From positions 213,714,001-213,778,000 of the forward strand of contig JBITNC010000001.1 in the NCBI GenBank assembly GCA_050084985.1: DNA of 64,000 nt. Direction: 5' to 3'. Position numbers and translations under genes: made by a program. Below, one piece after another: positions 1 to 13,059 of this stretch. Within the stretch, counting starts at the first letter, position 1; each line of letters begins with the position of its first letter. This stretch comes from Nageia nagi (Eukaryota; Pinophyta). The notes under the pieces were generated by a model. It was not told the DNA's origin. It did no database searches and was given only the letters and a program-made list of their open reading frames with translations.

Positions 1-2085
1 TTTGGAAAGTGGTTCAACCCACATACTAGCCCATAGGTATTCCCATGTATCATTTCATGGACCTACCCATGAACTAAACCATGGATAAGCCCATTGCTTA
101 GATTGGCATGTATTTTTTCTAGGCTTATGGACTATTCCATGGACTAGCTTGTGGGTTAGCCCATGGATCACCATGTATATTGGTTCATTAACCAATATAT
201 TAACTTAATCAAACTTGTCCCATGTACCATCCCATGGTTATTCCTTTTATACCCCATAATCTAATTTATGAATTGGTATATATACCAACTAATGGATTGA
301 ACCATGGGTCATCCCATGGACTAGCCCATAAATTGACTTATGGTTTGGCTTGGATAGGCCTACTTTTTGGCCCATGGATTAGCTAGAGGATCAATTTATA
401 GGTTGGTCCATGGATCAACCCATGGTTCAAGCCATGAACTAGCCCATGATTAGGCCTAGACTAACCCACATACCATCTTATGCATTAGCCCATGGATTAG
501 ACTATGGATTTTACCATGGTACTTATAATAGATTTAGGTAAAAATCCTTATCTACCATTAGATAAGGGTGTCCATTACCTATAATGTATTTTTTTTAAAA
601 AACCCCATTTTGGACTAAACAATGTATGGTTTGCTCATAATGCCCATAGTATAACCCATGTACAAGTCCATGGTCCCACCAAGTGGTTGATTAATGAATA
701 GGCCCAAGGATTAGACCATGTTTGATCCCATGAATGGGCCTAAGGATGGTTCCTATGGTATAATCCAAGGACAAACCTATTTTTTGGCATAAGGACCAAC
801 CCATGGTCTAGCTAAAGGATTTACCTTAAGGTTGGATCAAGGATTATACCATGGAACCTATAGTAGATTTAGGTAAAAAAACCTTATCTACCATCATATA
901 AGACCATATATTGCCTACAATGTATGCTTTTTGTGGAGACACCTCCTTAGACTCCATGGTGTATGATTTTTCTATGTTGCATGATCTAGTTTATCATGGT
1001 TGAGTTAGCCATAATTTCCATAATTTAGTTTACCATGATTTATATAATAAAATTTGGCATATTTTACATGATGTAGTCAAAGGATTGACCCATAAAATAA
1101 CCTAAGGACTATCCTATGGTCTAATTCATGGATTAATCTATAGATTATACTATGGTTTGAACCATAAGTTAACTCATCAATTTGCTTAAGGGACTATCTT
1201 ATGGATCAACTTAGTGTTTAACCCATTTTACATGGTTTGAGAAATGATCCATGGTTCAACTCAAGTTCCATGGTTGGATCCTTGGTACATGGTTTGATCC
1301 ATTGTCAATGGTTTAGCCTATGGTGTATGGTTTAGCCCATTATCCATGGTTTGGCCCATGGTCCATGGTTCAGATCATGGTCCATGGTTTATATCATAGT
1401 CCATGGTTAGGCCCATAGTACATAGTTTGAATGATGGTCCATAAGTAGGACCACTATCCATAGTCTTCACATGGTCCATGGTTTGGCCCATAGTCCATGG
1501 TTTTTCCATGGTCCATAGTTTGGCCCATAGTCTAAGGTTTGGCTCATGTTCTATGTTTGGACCCATGGTTAATGATTTTTCCTATGGTCCATGCTTTAGC
1601 CCATAATCCATTATTTAAGCCAAGGTCCATAATTCAACCCATGGTCCATGGTTTAGCCTATGGTCCATGGTTTTACCCATGGTATAAGGTCTAGTCCATG
1701 GTCCATGGTATAAACCATAACCCAAGGTTTAGCCCATAATCTATGGTTGGTCCCATGATCCATGATTTTTCCCATGGTCCATAATCTAACCCACAATCCA
1801 TTATTTGACCCACTATCCATATTTAGGCCCATAGTACATAGTTGGATCCATGGTCCATAGTTGGACCCATAGTGTATAGTTCAACCTATGATCCATGGTC
1901 TAAGGTTCATGCCATGATACATAGTTGGGCCCATAGTTCATAGTTTGGCTCATAATCCATAATATAGGCCATGGTCCATGATTGGGTCCACACTCCATGG
2001 TTTGGTCCATAATGTAAGTTTTTCCCCATTGCTTGAGGTTGGAATAATAGTCCATGATTTTTCCCATGGTCCATAATTAAGAAAA
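1..2085. repeat. Degenerate CCATGG-rich repeat array
   Basis: The stretch is built from variants of a short motif combining CCATGG, 'tggttt' and 'agcccat'. It is most regular at about 1240-2060, where successive copies are about 19-20 bp apart (for example 'atggtccatggtttggccc'). The first kilobase is looser, with CCATGG cores alternating with 'actagcccat' and 'ggattag'. A minus-strand reading frame at 1375-1566 is only the repeat translated. A short patch of the same flavour occurs at 53170-53290 in the presumed rDNA spacer, so an IGS origin is possible but unproven. No gene is visible. Confidence 0.7.
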
Positions 2086-2189
2086 TATAAATCCAAATTA
2101 AGAAAACTAAGGTAAATTACATTGTTGATTTGGGTACTTAAGAAAATTTTATTTCATAATCTATGCTAAGTAATTTAGGATTAGAGACT

Positions 2190-2590
2190 TTTAATCATCT
2201 AAATTTGTATCCTTTAGGTTGGGTACATCGTAAAGCTAGTTTGAAAATCATTAAATAATGTAAGTTAAAATTTGCTATTTATGCAAAGTACATTGATGAA
2301 GTTATGGTTGATGTTATTCCTTTAAACATTCATAGTTTTATTCTTAGTAACCCTTATATATGGGATAAAGATGGTATTTATTATACAAGATTGAAAAAAT
2401 TATGATTGGTGAAAGATGCAAAGGTATTTATAGCTAGTACACATAAAAGTAAGAAAAAACTACTTTTGGTCACTCCCAATTAGGTAAATTACCTTGTAAA
2501 TGCTTCTAAAACATTTATTTTGATCATGGTGAAAATAGGAGCCTTGTATGAGATGAATATCATGCCATCAATAACAATTTCAACTTATGA
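2190..2590 (+). pseudogene. Protease-region remnant of element G
   Basis: Translation in pieces gives segments resembling the protease-proximal part of plant chromovirus polyproteins: a run reading YAKYIDEVMVDVIPLN at about 2281-2328, then a 'SNPYIWDKDG' segment that in relatives reads like 'GSPYMYDRDA'. Stops interrupt it. The reading breaks off near 2580, where similarity jumps straight to the end of RNase H. I recognise the family by pattern only and cannot identify catalytic residues with certainty. Confidence 0.45.
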
Positions 2591-4020
2591 TCAAGTATAA
2601 TAAAGGAACACAAGATAAGGTTTCTAACATACTTTATAAACCACTAGTAGCTATAGATTTCATGCCATTAGTGTTATGTAATACTAATTTTAGGCTATTA
2701 ATAGCATGCAAATTGGAGCTAGTGAGTTCCCTCTCAATGCTAGAATCTCTTCCTTTCTTATCTAAGTTATTTTCTTAAGCACATGTGTAAGATCTTGACT
2801 TTGGAGAGGTGTATGAGCACTTGTCTTTATATACATCCAAGTATGAGGGTTTGGATGATTTTAATTTGCAAAATAAACTTTTGTATCATTTTAATGCATT
2901 ATATATACCAATAGGTGAAAGGATTAGACTAATTAGAGAAGCACATACTTAAAATATTATAGGACATTTTGGAGTTGGAAAGATATTATACCATTTACAA
3001 AGGTATGTATATTGGCAAAAGATGTAAGATCAAGTTTTCAAGAATATAAAGGGGTGTTCTTTGTGTTGCACCAACAAGCCAAGTAATTGGAAATTGGGTT
3101 TGTATCAACCACTTCCAATACCTTCACATCTATGGGAGTGTATCTCAATAGATTTTGTGGTAGTATTTCCTATTACTAAGAAGGATCATGAATATTTATT
3201 TATTGTTATGGATAGATTTATCAAGATATGTATCTTGATTCCATGTAAGAAGACTATAATGGGATAACATAATATAAACTTATTTTTTTCACATGTTTGG
3301 GTTCATTATGGTTTGCATATTTTTATTATTTTAGATAGAGATGATTTTTAGGCAAGTTATGGACATATTTATGGGAAAGTATGGATACAATATTGATAAG
3401 GAGTACTACCTTTCATCCTCAAATGGATGGAAAAACCAAGGTGGTGAATAGGAAATTGATTCAACTCTTAAGGGGTTATTATGGAAAGCATCCTAAGTCT
3501 TGGTATAAATATTTTGAATATATCCAACATTCATACAATAGGTTAATTCATTATTCCATTAATAAGAGTCCTTTTAAGATTTTTTTTGGTTATTTATCAC
3601 CTTAACCTTTTGATTATGTGTTTGGGAAGCAAAAGGATGAAGAGGATTCACTTGAGATAGAGGAAAAACAAGCTGAAATGTTTGTTAAAAAGATTAGAAA
3701 AATTTATTTGAAAGTGTAAGAGCAACTTAAAACAAGCCAAGCCAAGTACAAAATGAGACATGAAAAACATAAATTTGATAAGTTTCATGTGGGAGACCTT
3801 GTTTTATTGCATCTTAGTAAGGATTGGTCGCAAGGACCAGCCATGAAGTTGAAGCCTATAAGGTATGGATCATTTCAAATTATAGAGCAAGTATGTGAGA
3901 ATGCTTTTAGATTGAATCTATAAAAATATATGAACATCTATTTAGCTATGAACGTAAAATATTTAAAATTATATGCTTCATCTATATTGAGTGAAAATGA
4001 AGCAAGTTTAGATTAGATTT
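2587..4020 (+). pseudogene. RNase H tail plus integrase remnant of element G
   Basis: The frame at 2587-2778 starts like the end of a chromovirus RNase H domain ('KYNKGTQDKVSNIL', the place where relatives read 'N-K-x-A-D-x-L-S-R'). Integrase follows: an HHCC-type zinc-binding region (about 2935-3075, CCTNKP), the first catalytic region (ISIDFVVVFP, about 3147-3176; usual form 'MDFV'), a weakened second Asp region (about 3330-3345), and 'FHPQMDGKTKVVNR' (about 3411-3452), which in relatives carries the catalytic Glu in 'DGQTEVVNR'. Here that Glu reads Lys. A C-terminal segment (about 3780-3990) has the 'KFHVGDLVLLHLS' and 'KPIRYGSFQII' patterns typical of Reina-like elements. Several stops and a frame change are present. 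Confidence 0.65.
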
Positions 4021-4246
4021 TACCATCTCTTGAGGACTTAGATCCTAATACTATGAATGAACTTAAGGAGGATTCAATATTATAAAAAAGTTTCATGCTA
4101 TTATAAGAGGTAAAATAGATATATGGTTGGTTGGATTGAAGGGATAGAAGCCTAATAAAGCCTAGTGGATGGAAAATTCTAAGGTTTGGGAGTTGTATCC
4201 TCATCTATGTATTTGTGGGACTAAATGCCTTTTAATTAGGGAGGTG

Positions 4247-4971
4247 TGATCTAAATTGGATGACATCAAGTTATTCTCTATACGAGAAGTACTCATTCTA
4301 GAGGTATTTATGCTTAGATATAGACTACACATTGAATCTAGAGTTGATCAATGATATAAACCATGAGGTTAATAATGTGTATTTAATATTTTTAGGTCAT
4401 TGATGGAATGCATCTTGATGAGTTAGCAAAGAAATTTGAAGGGACATTAGTGCTTTCATAGCTGAGAGGTTTAGGGTCATCAACTAATATCTTGGATATA
4501 TTTTTAGTCTTATTTAAAGGTGTGCATATCTCATTATTCTACAATGGAGTTTTAGAGAGCTTTTTTAGGAGTTTTGGATTATAAGGATTTGAAGTAAGAT
4601 AAAGATTCATTCTAAAATTTTTATAGTTTTAAAGTTATTCTTCTTGCTATAGGAGATTGCAATACTATTGTAGGAGATGGTATTGCTATTGTTTTGATGG
4701 TATTTCTTTTTATGTATGCAATATTGTAATATCCATATATAATGAGAAGAGAAGGCTCTAATTCCATGATATATTAGTCCATATTGGGTGAACCAAGGTA
4801 AATAATTATATCAATCTTCTTGTGTGTGTTTGAGATTATTAGTTTATAATTTTACATTATACAATTTCAAATTTACATGAAATTTGATAGGTCTCATAAT
4901 GTTGAATTTATTTTTGTTTTAATCTATAAGTGAGAATATAAGTATGCTATGATAATTCAATGATTATGGAT
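4247..4971 (+). repeat. Candidate 3' LTR of element G
   Basis: It follows the integrase end and a purine-rich stretch ('agggaggtgtgatc'), and ends where 26S similarity begins at about 4972. It contains no coding similarity. No second copy lies in the window, so calling it an LTR is inference from position. The region 4020-4246 between integrase and this point shows nothing recognisable. Confidence 0.35.
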
Positions 4972-5411
4972 CACTAGGTTGGCACATAGTATTGCACCAT
5001 AACTTGACTTTTAGTTCATTCTATATTGCTAGTTCTACTTACCAAAAATAGCCCACTAGAGCTCTTTATTCCACGGCATAGTTCACTAGAGCATCCATGT
5101 TATCTTACCTATTTAAGTTTGAGAATAGGTCAAGGGAATTATTCCCTTGATGCCTCTAATCATAGATGATCTCTAGCTATCCTAAAGGAAAAGTTAGAGA
5201 AAACTAGCTACTATATGGTTTGGTTAGTCTCTCACCTCTATACCCAAGTCAGAAGAATGATTTGCATGTTAGTATCAATGTGGACCTCCACCAAAGTTTC
5301 CTCTAGATTCACCTTACTTAGGCATAGTTCATCATCATTCAAGTCCTAACATGTGTTTTTGGACACAAAACCTTCATATAAGATCAATTTTGATTGATGG
5401 TACACCCCATT
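4972..5411 (-). pseudogene. 26S rRNA pseudogene, internal segment (piece 3)
   Basis: Read on the minus strand, this follows the plant 26S gene in the part after the first roughly 700 nt. Clear landmarks on the plus strand are 'ctacttaccaaaaatagccc' (about 5034-5053), 'agtttgagaataggtcaagg' and 'tgcctctaatca', 'ctatacccaagtcaga' and 'aggcatagttca'. All match reverse-complemented conserved 26S sequence apart from transitions. It breaks at about 4972 against element G, and at 5412 against element E, where 26S resumes at 16843. Confidence 0.88.
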
Positions 5412-6106
5412 TGTTATCACCTAAATTAATTTATGCATTTAATTTAATACATTAGAAAATTTGTACCCACACTTATACACATCTAGTTCAAGAAAATTAA
5501 TATTATTTTGAATATGATCAATATATATCATTGACTTACTATATTCTTTTTTATGTAATACATTATTGTCTATATAAATAGGGATATAATAGTAATTCCA
5601 CATCAAGGAGATACATGATCCCATAATTAGTCTTAATGATGGTGGTCTTTTAGATGTCTCTTGACACCACCATTCAAGGCTAGGTTTGTGTACTTTCTTA
5701 TAAAAGCATCCTAATAATTATTATCTTATCTAAGTATCAAAATGATATCATCAAGAGTCCATGTGGAGGCATAGTTTTTGTTTAGAATAAACTACAATCT
5801 AACATAGACCATCGGTGCCCCTCTATAGACAAAAATAAACCATTGATGCTCCTTTTAAGCATGCAATAGATTGCTTGCAATTCTCTTTTTGGATCATATT
5901 GCTCCACAACTTTAGGTGCAAACTCCATTAGTTGTTGAGGTTTCATCACTATCTTTCATTCATTAATATTAGGTATGTTCCATGAGGTAAGTACATAAGC
6001 TTATCTTGTTATAAATTTCTATTTGTTAGCTTAGAATTTATAAATATATATTTCAAGACTAAGGTATTCATTTATTTGCATTCTCAAATACATTTTTTTG
6101 TAAACA
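5412..6106 (+). repeat. 5' LTR of element E
   Basis: It starts TG and ends CA (5412-5413 and 6105-6106). It aligns with the 3' LTR at 16066-16842 but is about 80 bp shorter; the missing parts are near 5560 (the 'gcctaaggagtaggtc' section) and near 5999. It contains the shared core 'tctatataaatagggat' (about 5570-5586), a likely TATA box and start region. It also carries copies of the dispersed palindromic module (about 5812-5905). Confidence 0.85.
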
Positions 6107-6199
6107 TTTTGGTGAACCCAAAATGAATCATAAGTAGTTGTGTTAAAAACCTAAGGTTTTAGTTATGACTAATAAGTAATTTTGTGAGTGGTTTTAGAC

Positions 6200-9100
6200 A
6201 TGGATCAGTTAAGAGTATTCTTGCAAAGTCTTTCAAGAAGATATCTTGATGAGCTCTTGGAAGATATTTAGCATGATGGACTAGAAGAATCAAATGAAGG
6301 AGCTAACTATAGTGATGGAAGTAACAATGATCACATTCAGGCTACTATTAAGGGTATGTAAAGATAGATTAATCAACTAGTAAGAGGATCAATTTATTTA
6401 CATAATTTGATTGAGTTTAGTAGCCCTCTATATGATGATATTCATTTATGCATGCCACCATTAGATTATAAAGATCCCAAGTTTTGTAAGTTTAGTGGGG
6501 AGGGAGATCCCAAGAGACATTTGTAAAGGTTTAAAGATAGTGTGATCTCAAAATTAGTATGGATTCAAGATTATAGACAAAGTTCTTTCCTTGTAGTTTG
6601 GAAGGATAGGCTTGTGAATGATTCTATTCTCTACCTAAAAGGTCAATTACATCATTTTGAGAATTGAGCAACTTATTTATAGAATAGTATAAGCATAACT
6701 TCAAGCATGAAGTCATGGTTTTAGATCTATGTGCTATGAAGTAAGGTAGTAATGAAAATCTTGAAAAATTTATCATGCGATTCAAGAATACATGGCAACA
6801 AATCAAAACTAAGCTCACAAAAAAGAGGTAAATAATATTTTCAAATATCCTATCATATTATCCTTACAATCTTATGTTGTTAATTATACACATCTAGCAT
6901 TTTTTATATGACATATAAGCTATTAGAAAAAGAAATAGTCCTTATGAAATCACAGCTTGTGAAGTATCAAGATGATGAAAAATCTAGGGACAAGGATAAA
7001 CATCCACATTAACCAAAGAAAGATAAATCCATTCATATAGCAAAAAAAAGTAGATGAAAAGAAAGAAAAGAAGTTCATAAAGTTTCCTATACCTCCTAGG
7101 TCTATCTTGAAAGATCTAATGGCAAAGGGACTATTATACCCTTTACCTAAGTGAGAGGAAGATGAGTTAGCAGAAAGGATAGCATGGTACAAGGAAGAAA
7201 GATACTATGAATATCATCAAACCAAGGGGCATGCCACTAATGGGTGTGGTAGCCTAAAAAACAAAATATAAAGGCTCATAGAAGATGGATTTTATGTATG
7301 TACTATCAAGGTTAAAGATATAGGGGAAGAGCAACTTATCAATGTAACTTTCCATGAAGAAGTGTGTGTAATAGGAATATCAAGAGTAGTAACAGATCCT
7401 GTGACATGTGAAAAGGAGCTTCCTAAAGACTCGAGAAGTTTTGACCTCATTGAAAAAATCAAGAATACATAATACAAGGTTAGTTTATTTGAATTATTTT
7501 AAATTTTAAAACCTCATAGAGAAATGATGAATCAAATTTTAAAGAATAGTTAGATCAATAGGAATATCTCAATCATTGCTTCTATAGATAAGGTAGAAAT
7601 ATGGAGTAAAGGAGATGTTATCACTTTTCACCCTAGTGAAAGGCCTAGCAAGGATGTAACCCAATTGCATCCAATATTATTTATTGAAGTGAATATATTT
7701 GGAAATATAGTTAAGATATCATTGATATATGGTGGGGTAGCTTTGAATATTACCACCACTCGCTTTCATAATTTGATCTAGATTTATTACCTCCAAAATA
7801 AGAGACTACCATGAGAGTTAAGGGGTTTGATGGTGTTCTAAATAAATGTGCAAGAATTATCACAATTCTAATCAAGATAAGAAATAAAGTACTTTAGACC
7901 CTCTTCTACATTACATATGGAAAACCTTGTTTTAATTTTATTCTTGGAAGACCTTAGATAGATGACATGGAAGGAGTAGCATCCCCTTTGCAAAGATGTT
8001 TCAAGTTTTATTTTGAAGGAAATGTTTACAAGGTGGAAGCAAATGAGTAGATAGCCAAGTAGTGCAATTATGTTCTCCTTAAGATATTTATTCCATATGA
8101 TGCCAAAAATGAGGCTATCCTACCTAAGAATGATTATATCTATAGAAAAACATTATAGAGAATTAACATCAAGGATAGTGATTTTGGTTTATACAACATC
8201 ATAGACATCAATAACATCAATATGGAGAGAGACTTGGATGGATGGTAGGAGGCTCAAAGAAAGGACCACCCATGCTCCTTTGGGATCCATAAAGACTACT
8301 AGTGGTCCTTTTTAGATGAAATCATGGAGAAAAATAAATGTTACATCATTTTGTATCATGGAGATGTCATGATGGTTAGGTTAGTTATCCATTATTAATG
8401 CAAGAAGATGAATGGGTAAGAGATGATGAAAATTACTTTGTTATTAAATGTGAAATAAATGATAAAGATGTAATACATGTTATAGAATTGTTTGAGAATG
8501 ATGATGCTTTCTTAGAATCTATGGGTGCTAAAATTGAATATCTAGCTAGGCATGAAAAGAAGACTCATAAACATTATCTAGATGTACATACCTACTTTGG
8601 TAAATCTATGGAAGATTAAATCAAAGGAGTGGGAGAGTTACCATTTCCCATACCATCAAAATTAGAAATGACTTGGTTGAATGAAGATATAAAGGAGTTC
8701 AACATTGGTTCTCCAAATACATCATGATTCCTAAAAATAGGTAAGCTCCTTGAGGAACCTTTGCAAAATGAGTTGATTTAATCCTTTCATGATTATTTTG
8801 AATAATTTGCATGGTAATATAAAGATATGCCTAGATTATAGAAAAATTTTGTGGTACATAACTTGGTTGTTGAGAAAGGAGTAGTTCCTAGAAAGTAAAA
8901 ACTAAACAAGATACATTTTTAGATTTCTTTACTAGTCAAGAAGGAAATAGAGAAATTATTAGAAGCTAATTTTATTAAACCCATTGATTATTCAAAGTGG
9001 ATGGTCAATGTAGTTTTGGTAAAGAAACCTATAGGTGAAATTAGAGTATGTACTAATTTTAGAGATCTCAATAAAGAATGTATAAAAGATGAATTCGCAC

Positions 9101-11343
9101 TACCAAACATAGATATGATCATTCATAATTTGGTAGGTTATTGAGATGTTATCATTTACAAATGGATTTTTAGGATATAATCAAATCAAAATCAAGGAAA
9201 GTGATAAGCATAAAATAGCATTTAGGACTTCTTTGAGCAACTTTTGCTACAAGGTAATGTCATTTGGTCTTAAGAATGTAGGGGCCACATATCAAAGAGT
9301 AATGACAGCCATGTTCCATGACTTTATTCATAAAATAGTAGAGGTCTATGAAGATGATATATTAATAAAATTAAAGAATAAATAAGACCATGTAAAGGAT
9401 GTAAAAATAGCATTTGAAAGGATGAAGAAGTAGAAGTTAAGAATCAAGCCTTAAAAATGTTTATTTGGGGTATCATCAAGAAAACTCTTGGGGCATACTA
9501 TCTCTAGGAGAGGGGTTGAAGTGGATCCAAAGAAGATTAAAGCCATCATAGAAATGTCTCCTCTTACAAATATTAAGTAATTGAAAAGCCTTCAAGGTAT
9601 GATTTAAGCTATAAAAAGATTTATTTATCAATTAATAGATAACATAGCTCCTATGTCTCATTTACTTAAGAAATAAGTTGAGTTTAAATGGGATGTTAAG
9701 TGTCAAGAAGAGTTTGATAGAATAAAAGAGTATTTGCTATATCCACCAGTATTAACTCCATATAGGCATGGAGAACCTCTTTAGCCCTATCTCTCAACTA
9801 TAGAGCATGTATTTAGGGTAATGTTGGTAAATAAGGAAGAAGATAATAAAGAAAGATAAGTCTATTTTTTTAGCAAAACATTGAAAGAATATGAAACTAG
9901 GTACACCCCATTGAGAAGTTATGTCAATGTATAATGTTTGCTACTAAGAGGTTGATGCATTATATGATCAATAGCACAACACATGTACTTACTTAGGTAG
10001 ACCCATTAAGATATTTGATGTCAAAACCACACCTTAATGGAAGGTCAACAAAATGGATCATGCTACTTCAAGAGTTTAATCTTAAGTTTGTGAAATAAAA
10101 AATAGTTAAAGGGTAGGTAGTTGTAAATTTTATTGTAGAGTTTCCCATGGAAGATAGCACAAAACTCAAAGAAGAATTTTAGGATTAATGTGCTTTGGTA
10201 GAAACTATAAAATATACAAAAGAGGATCACCTATGACCTTCTTCTAAAAATAACAAGACCATCAGCATTCCTTTTTTAGAGGCTTAAAAACTCTAGAAAA
10301 TGTATTTTTATGGATCATGGTATATGCAAGGTTTAGGAGTAATAATAGCATTGATATCACCTTAGAATGATGTTATTCCTATGTTGTACAAACTATCATT
10401 TAAATGTACTAACAATATGATATAATATGAAGATCTCATATTAGGATTAAAAGTAGCTATAGAGATTGGAGTTATGCATTTGCATATTTATAGGGATTCA
10501 TAGCTAATAGTGAATCAAATCAATGAGATATACAACACTAAATATGAGGAGCTTATTCCATATAAAGTTCTGATTGCAAAATTCCTTTCTTGCTTTAAAG
10601 ATTACTAATTATAAAACATTCCAAGGAATAATAATAGGTTGGTAGATGTAATGGCAAGTGCGATTTCACTTATACCAATTAAGATAGAAGGTAGAGAGAC
10701 TACTTTCATGATCAAGAACTTGGGAATTTCATCAATTGCTAAAGAGGATTTGAAAATGGTATGTGTTGATCAAAAGGTTGGTTATGAGGTAAGTTCTTGG
10801 TACTAACACATTCAAATATTTGAGGGATAAATTTATTTATGCTACACTTGATAAGAAAGAACATATTAGAATGAAAAGGCTTGCTACAAAATATGTCATT
10901 ATTGGTGATTTACTTTATAAAAGATCATTTAATGGTATTCTTTTGAGATCTCTTCATGATGATGAGATTGGAATAGCATTAGAGCATGCTCATGAAGGGC
11001 CATGTGGAGGTCATTTCAATGAGAGATCAATCTATGACAAGTTGATTAGGATGGATTATTCGTGGCCCACCATGGAGCATGATTTTTATGAGCATATCAA
11101 GAAGTTTGAGCAATGTTAAAAGTATGCACGCTTAGAATTAACACCTACTTAAGAGTTGAACTATGTCACATCACCATGGCCTTTCTCAATGTGGGCTTTG
11201 GATTTCATGGGTGTTATCAATCCTCCATCTAGTGAGGGGCACAAATTTATCTTGGTTTCCACTAAATACTATACTAAATGGGTTGAAGTAATTCCTTAAA
11301 AAATAGCTATACAAAAACATATTATTAATTTCATCAAGGAATA
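6200..11343 (+). pseudogene. gag-pol polyprotein of element E, decayed and truncated in integrase
   Basis: This is a retrotransposon polyprotein that would have supplied particle, protease, reverse transcription and integration functions. ATG 6200 matches the start in B. Gag runs to about 7140, with a zinc-knuckle-like YYEYHQTKGHATNGC at about 7204-7248 whose first Cys is now Tyr. The protease region is at about 7560-8000 (weakened), and reverse transcriptase at about 8880-9560, where the usual YVDD reads YEDD (about 9347-9358). RNase H lies at about 9640-10150 and the second (Tat-type) RNase H at about 10290-10660 (GSWYMQG, IYRDS). Integrase runs from about 10820 with the CGGHF and EQC zinc region and MWALDFMGV. 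It stops at 11343, where element F is inserted. Most of the many stops replace Gln or Trp codons of relatives. Confidence 0.8.
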
Positions 11344-12131
11344 TGTTTACAAATAAAAGTGTATTTGAGAATGAAAATAATTTAAATATCTATAGTTTCA
11401 AAAGATACACATATATATTTATAAATTTTGTTCTAATGGATAGAAATTTATAACAATATAAGTTGATATAAAAGATAATGAATGAGTAAAATCAAAATAA
11501 CATTACCAAATAAGACTAAATTTATGTACTTATCTCATGGAGCATACTTGATATGGATAAATGAAAGATACTAATGAAGCCTCAATAATGAATAGAGTCT
11601 ACACCTAAAGTCATGGAGCAAGATGATCTAAAAAGAGGGCCATAAGTGGTCTATTTCATGCTCAAAAGGAGCATTAGTGATTTTCTATCATCTACAAGGA
11701 GCATCGATGGGCTTCATTAGATTATAGTACATTACAAACTAACTTTGTGCCTCCACATGAACTCTAAATGGTCTCAATTTGATGCTTAAATAAGATTAAA
11801 TTTGTTAGGATGCTTGCATAAGGAAGTACATAAACCTAGCCTTGAATGATATTATCAAGAGACACCTAGAGGACTACCATCATCAAGACTAGATATGGGA
11901 TCATGTATCTCCTTGATGTGGACTTATTATTACATCCCTATTTATATAGATAATAATATGACCTACTCCTTAGGTTTAAGTGTACCTACATAAATAAGAA
12001 TATACTAAGTCGATGATATGTATTGATTATATCCAAAATATCATAAATATTCTTAAACTAGACATATAAGTGCAAGTACATACTTTCTAATGTATTAAAT
12101 TAAATGTAAAAATTAATTTTATATGATAATA
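11344..12131 (-). repeat. 3' LTR of element F
   Basis: Read on the minus strand, it ends with '...atttgtaaaca' at 11344 and begins 'tattatcat...' at 12131, the initial TG having become TA. It aligns in reverse with the E LTRs, including 'gacctactccttagg' and 'tctatataaataggga' type sections (about 11935-11995). It is preceded on the minus strand by a degraded purine tract (about 12132-12146). Confidence 0.75.
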
Positions 12132-12519
12132 TATGCTTCAATTTGTATGAAAAATTGAAAATCACTAGGTACATTGAGATTTTTCATTCAAAGTATAACC
12201 AAGATGTCATAGCAATCAAATATTGATAAGTAGGGACAAGCATAATACCAACACTAATCAATCTATTTTGATACTAAAACTATGATAAAAGAAAGATAAG
12301 GAATCATATTGATAAAATGTATAAGTTTAAGAAAAACCCCTCATATGGCATCCATCATGTTTCCCCTAGTTGATTTTGATGCTCTCCATGAGCTTTAATG
12401 ATAACCTACAAGAGAAAGAGTTCTAGGGTCCATAGCCATCTACCAAGAATTCATCGATGATAATTACCCTTTTTTTATATATTTTTATATATAGAGTACA
12501 ACCATATCATGTCATTAAT

Positions 12520-12835
12520 GATTCTATCCATTGATCTTGTGAGAGCTAAACTTCCTACCAAGAGGCATAATGATAAAACTAGGAGCTAAAAGTCTACCAA
12601 GAGGCATATTGCAATGAGGAGTGAGAGTTGAACTCTACATTTAGAGGTATGAAATGATGATGAAAGCTAAAAATTTGCACCAAGAGGTATGAAATGATGA
12701 TGAGAGCTAAAAATTTTCACCAAGAGGTAGAAAACTAGGATGATGATATGAGAGCTAAAACTCTGCACCAAGAGACATGCAAGTCTTACAGTCTAGGAGC
12801 TAGAACTCTGCACCAAAGGGTATCTAATGATCTTT
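12520..12835 (-). repeat. Tandem repeats in the 3' untranslated region of F
   Basis: Irregular copies of a unit containing 'gagctaaaactctgcaccaa' plus 'gaggtatgaaatgatgat' recur every 40-65 bp. The same theme occurs in the 3' untranslated regions of C (37350-37640) and D (60300-60790), and as a longer 97-99 bp unit in A and B. This is non-coding. Confidence 0.7.
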
Positions 12836-13059
12836 ATTTTTGCTATTTTTGGATATATAATAGGATTTTAGGTGGTGATTTTCTACTAAAATGGAGTGTT
12901 AGCACTCCTCTTATGATACTAAAATGACATTCTATTTTTGGATTTTTATGTTGTATGTTCCATGCTTATTCCTATAGTAACATTTTTATAGAAATAGATG
13001 CATCGGATGACCCATAGTTCACCTGGATTTGATACTTCTTTAGGTGCCTAGAATTGTTA

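Larger units (their letters stand above)
2085..4971 (+). mobile_element. Element G: chromovirus-type Ty3/gypsy remnant, reverse transcriptase deleted
   Basis: A plus-strand Ty3/gypsy fragment abuts 26S rDNA at about 4972. Protease-region similarity at about 2190-2580 is followed directly by the end of an RNase H domain (from about 2587), a zinc-binding region and integrase (about 2880-4010), then a possible 3' LTR (about 4247-4971). The integrase style matches plant chromoviruses of the Reina type rather than the Tat elements elsewhere in the window. No gag is seen. The left boundary against the CCATGG array is set only by the change in sequence texture. Many stops and at least one frame change show it is dead. 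Confidence 0.6.

Noticed and set aside
1375-1566. 63-residue minus-strand frame with TMGQTMDH-like repeats
   Set aside because: It is only the CCATGG repeat translated; there is no start context and no domain.
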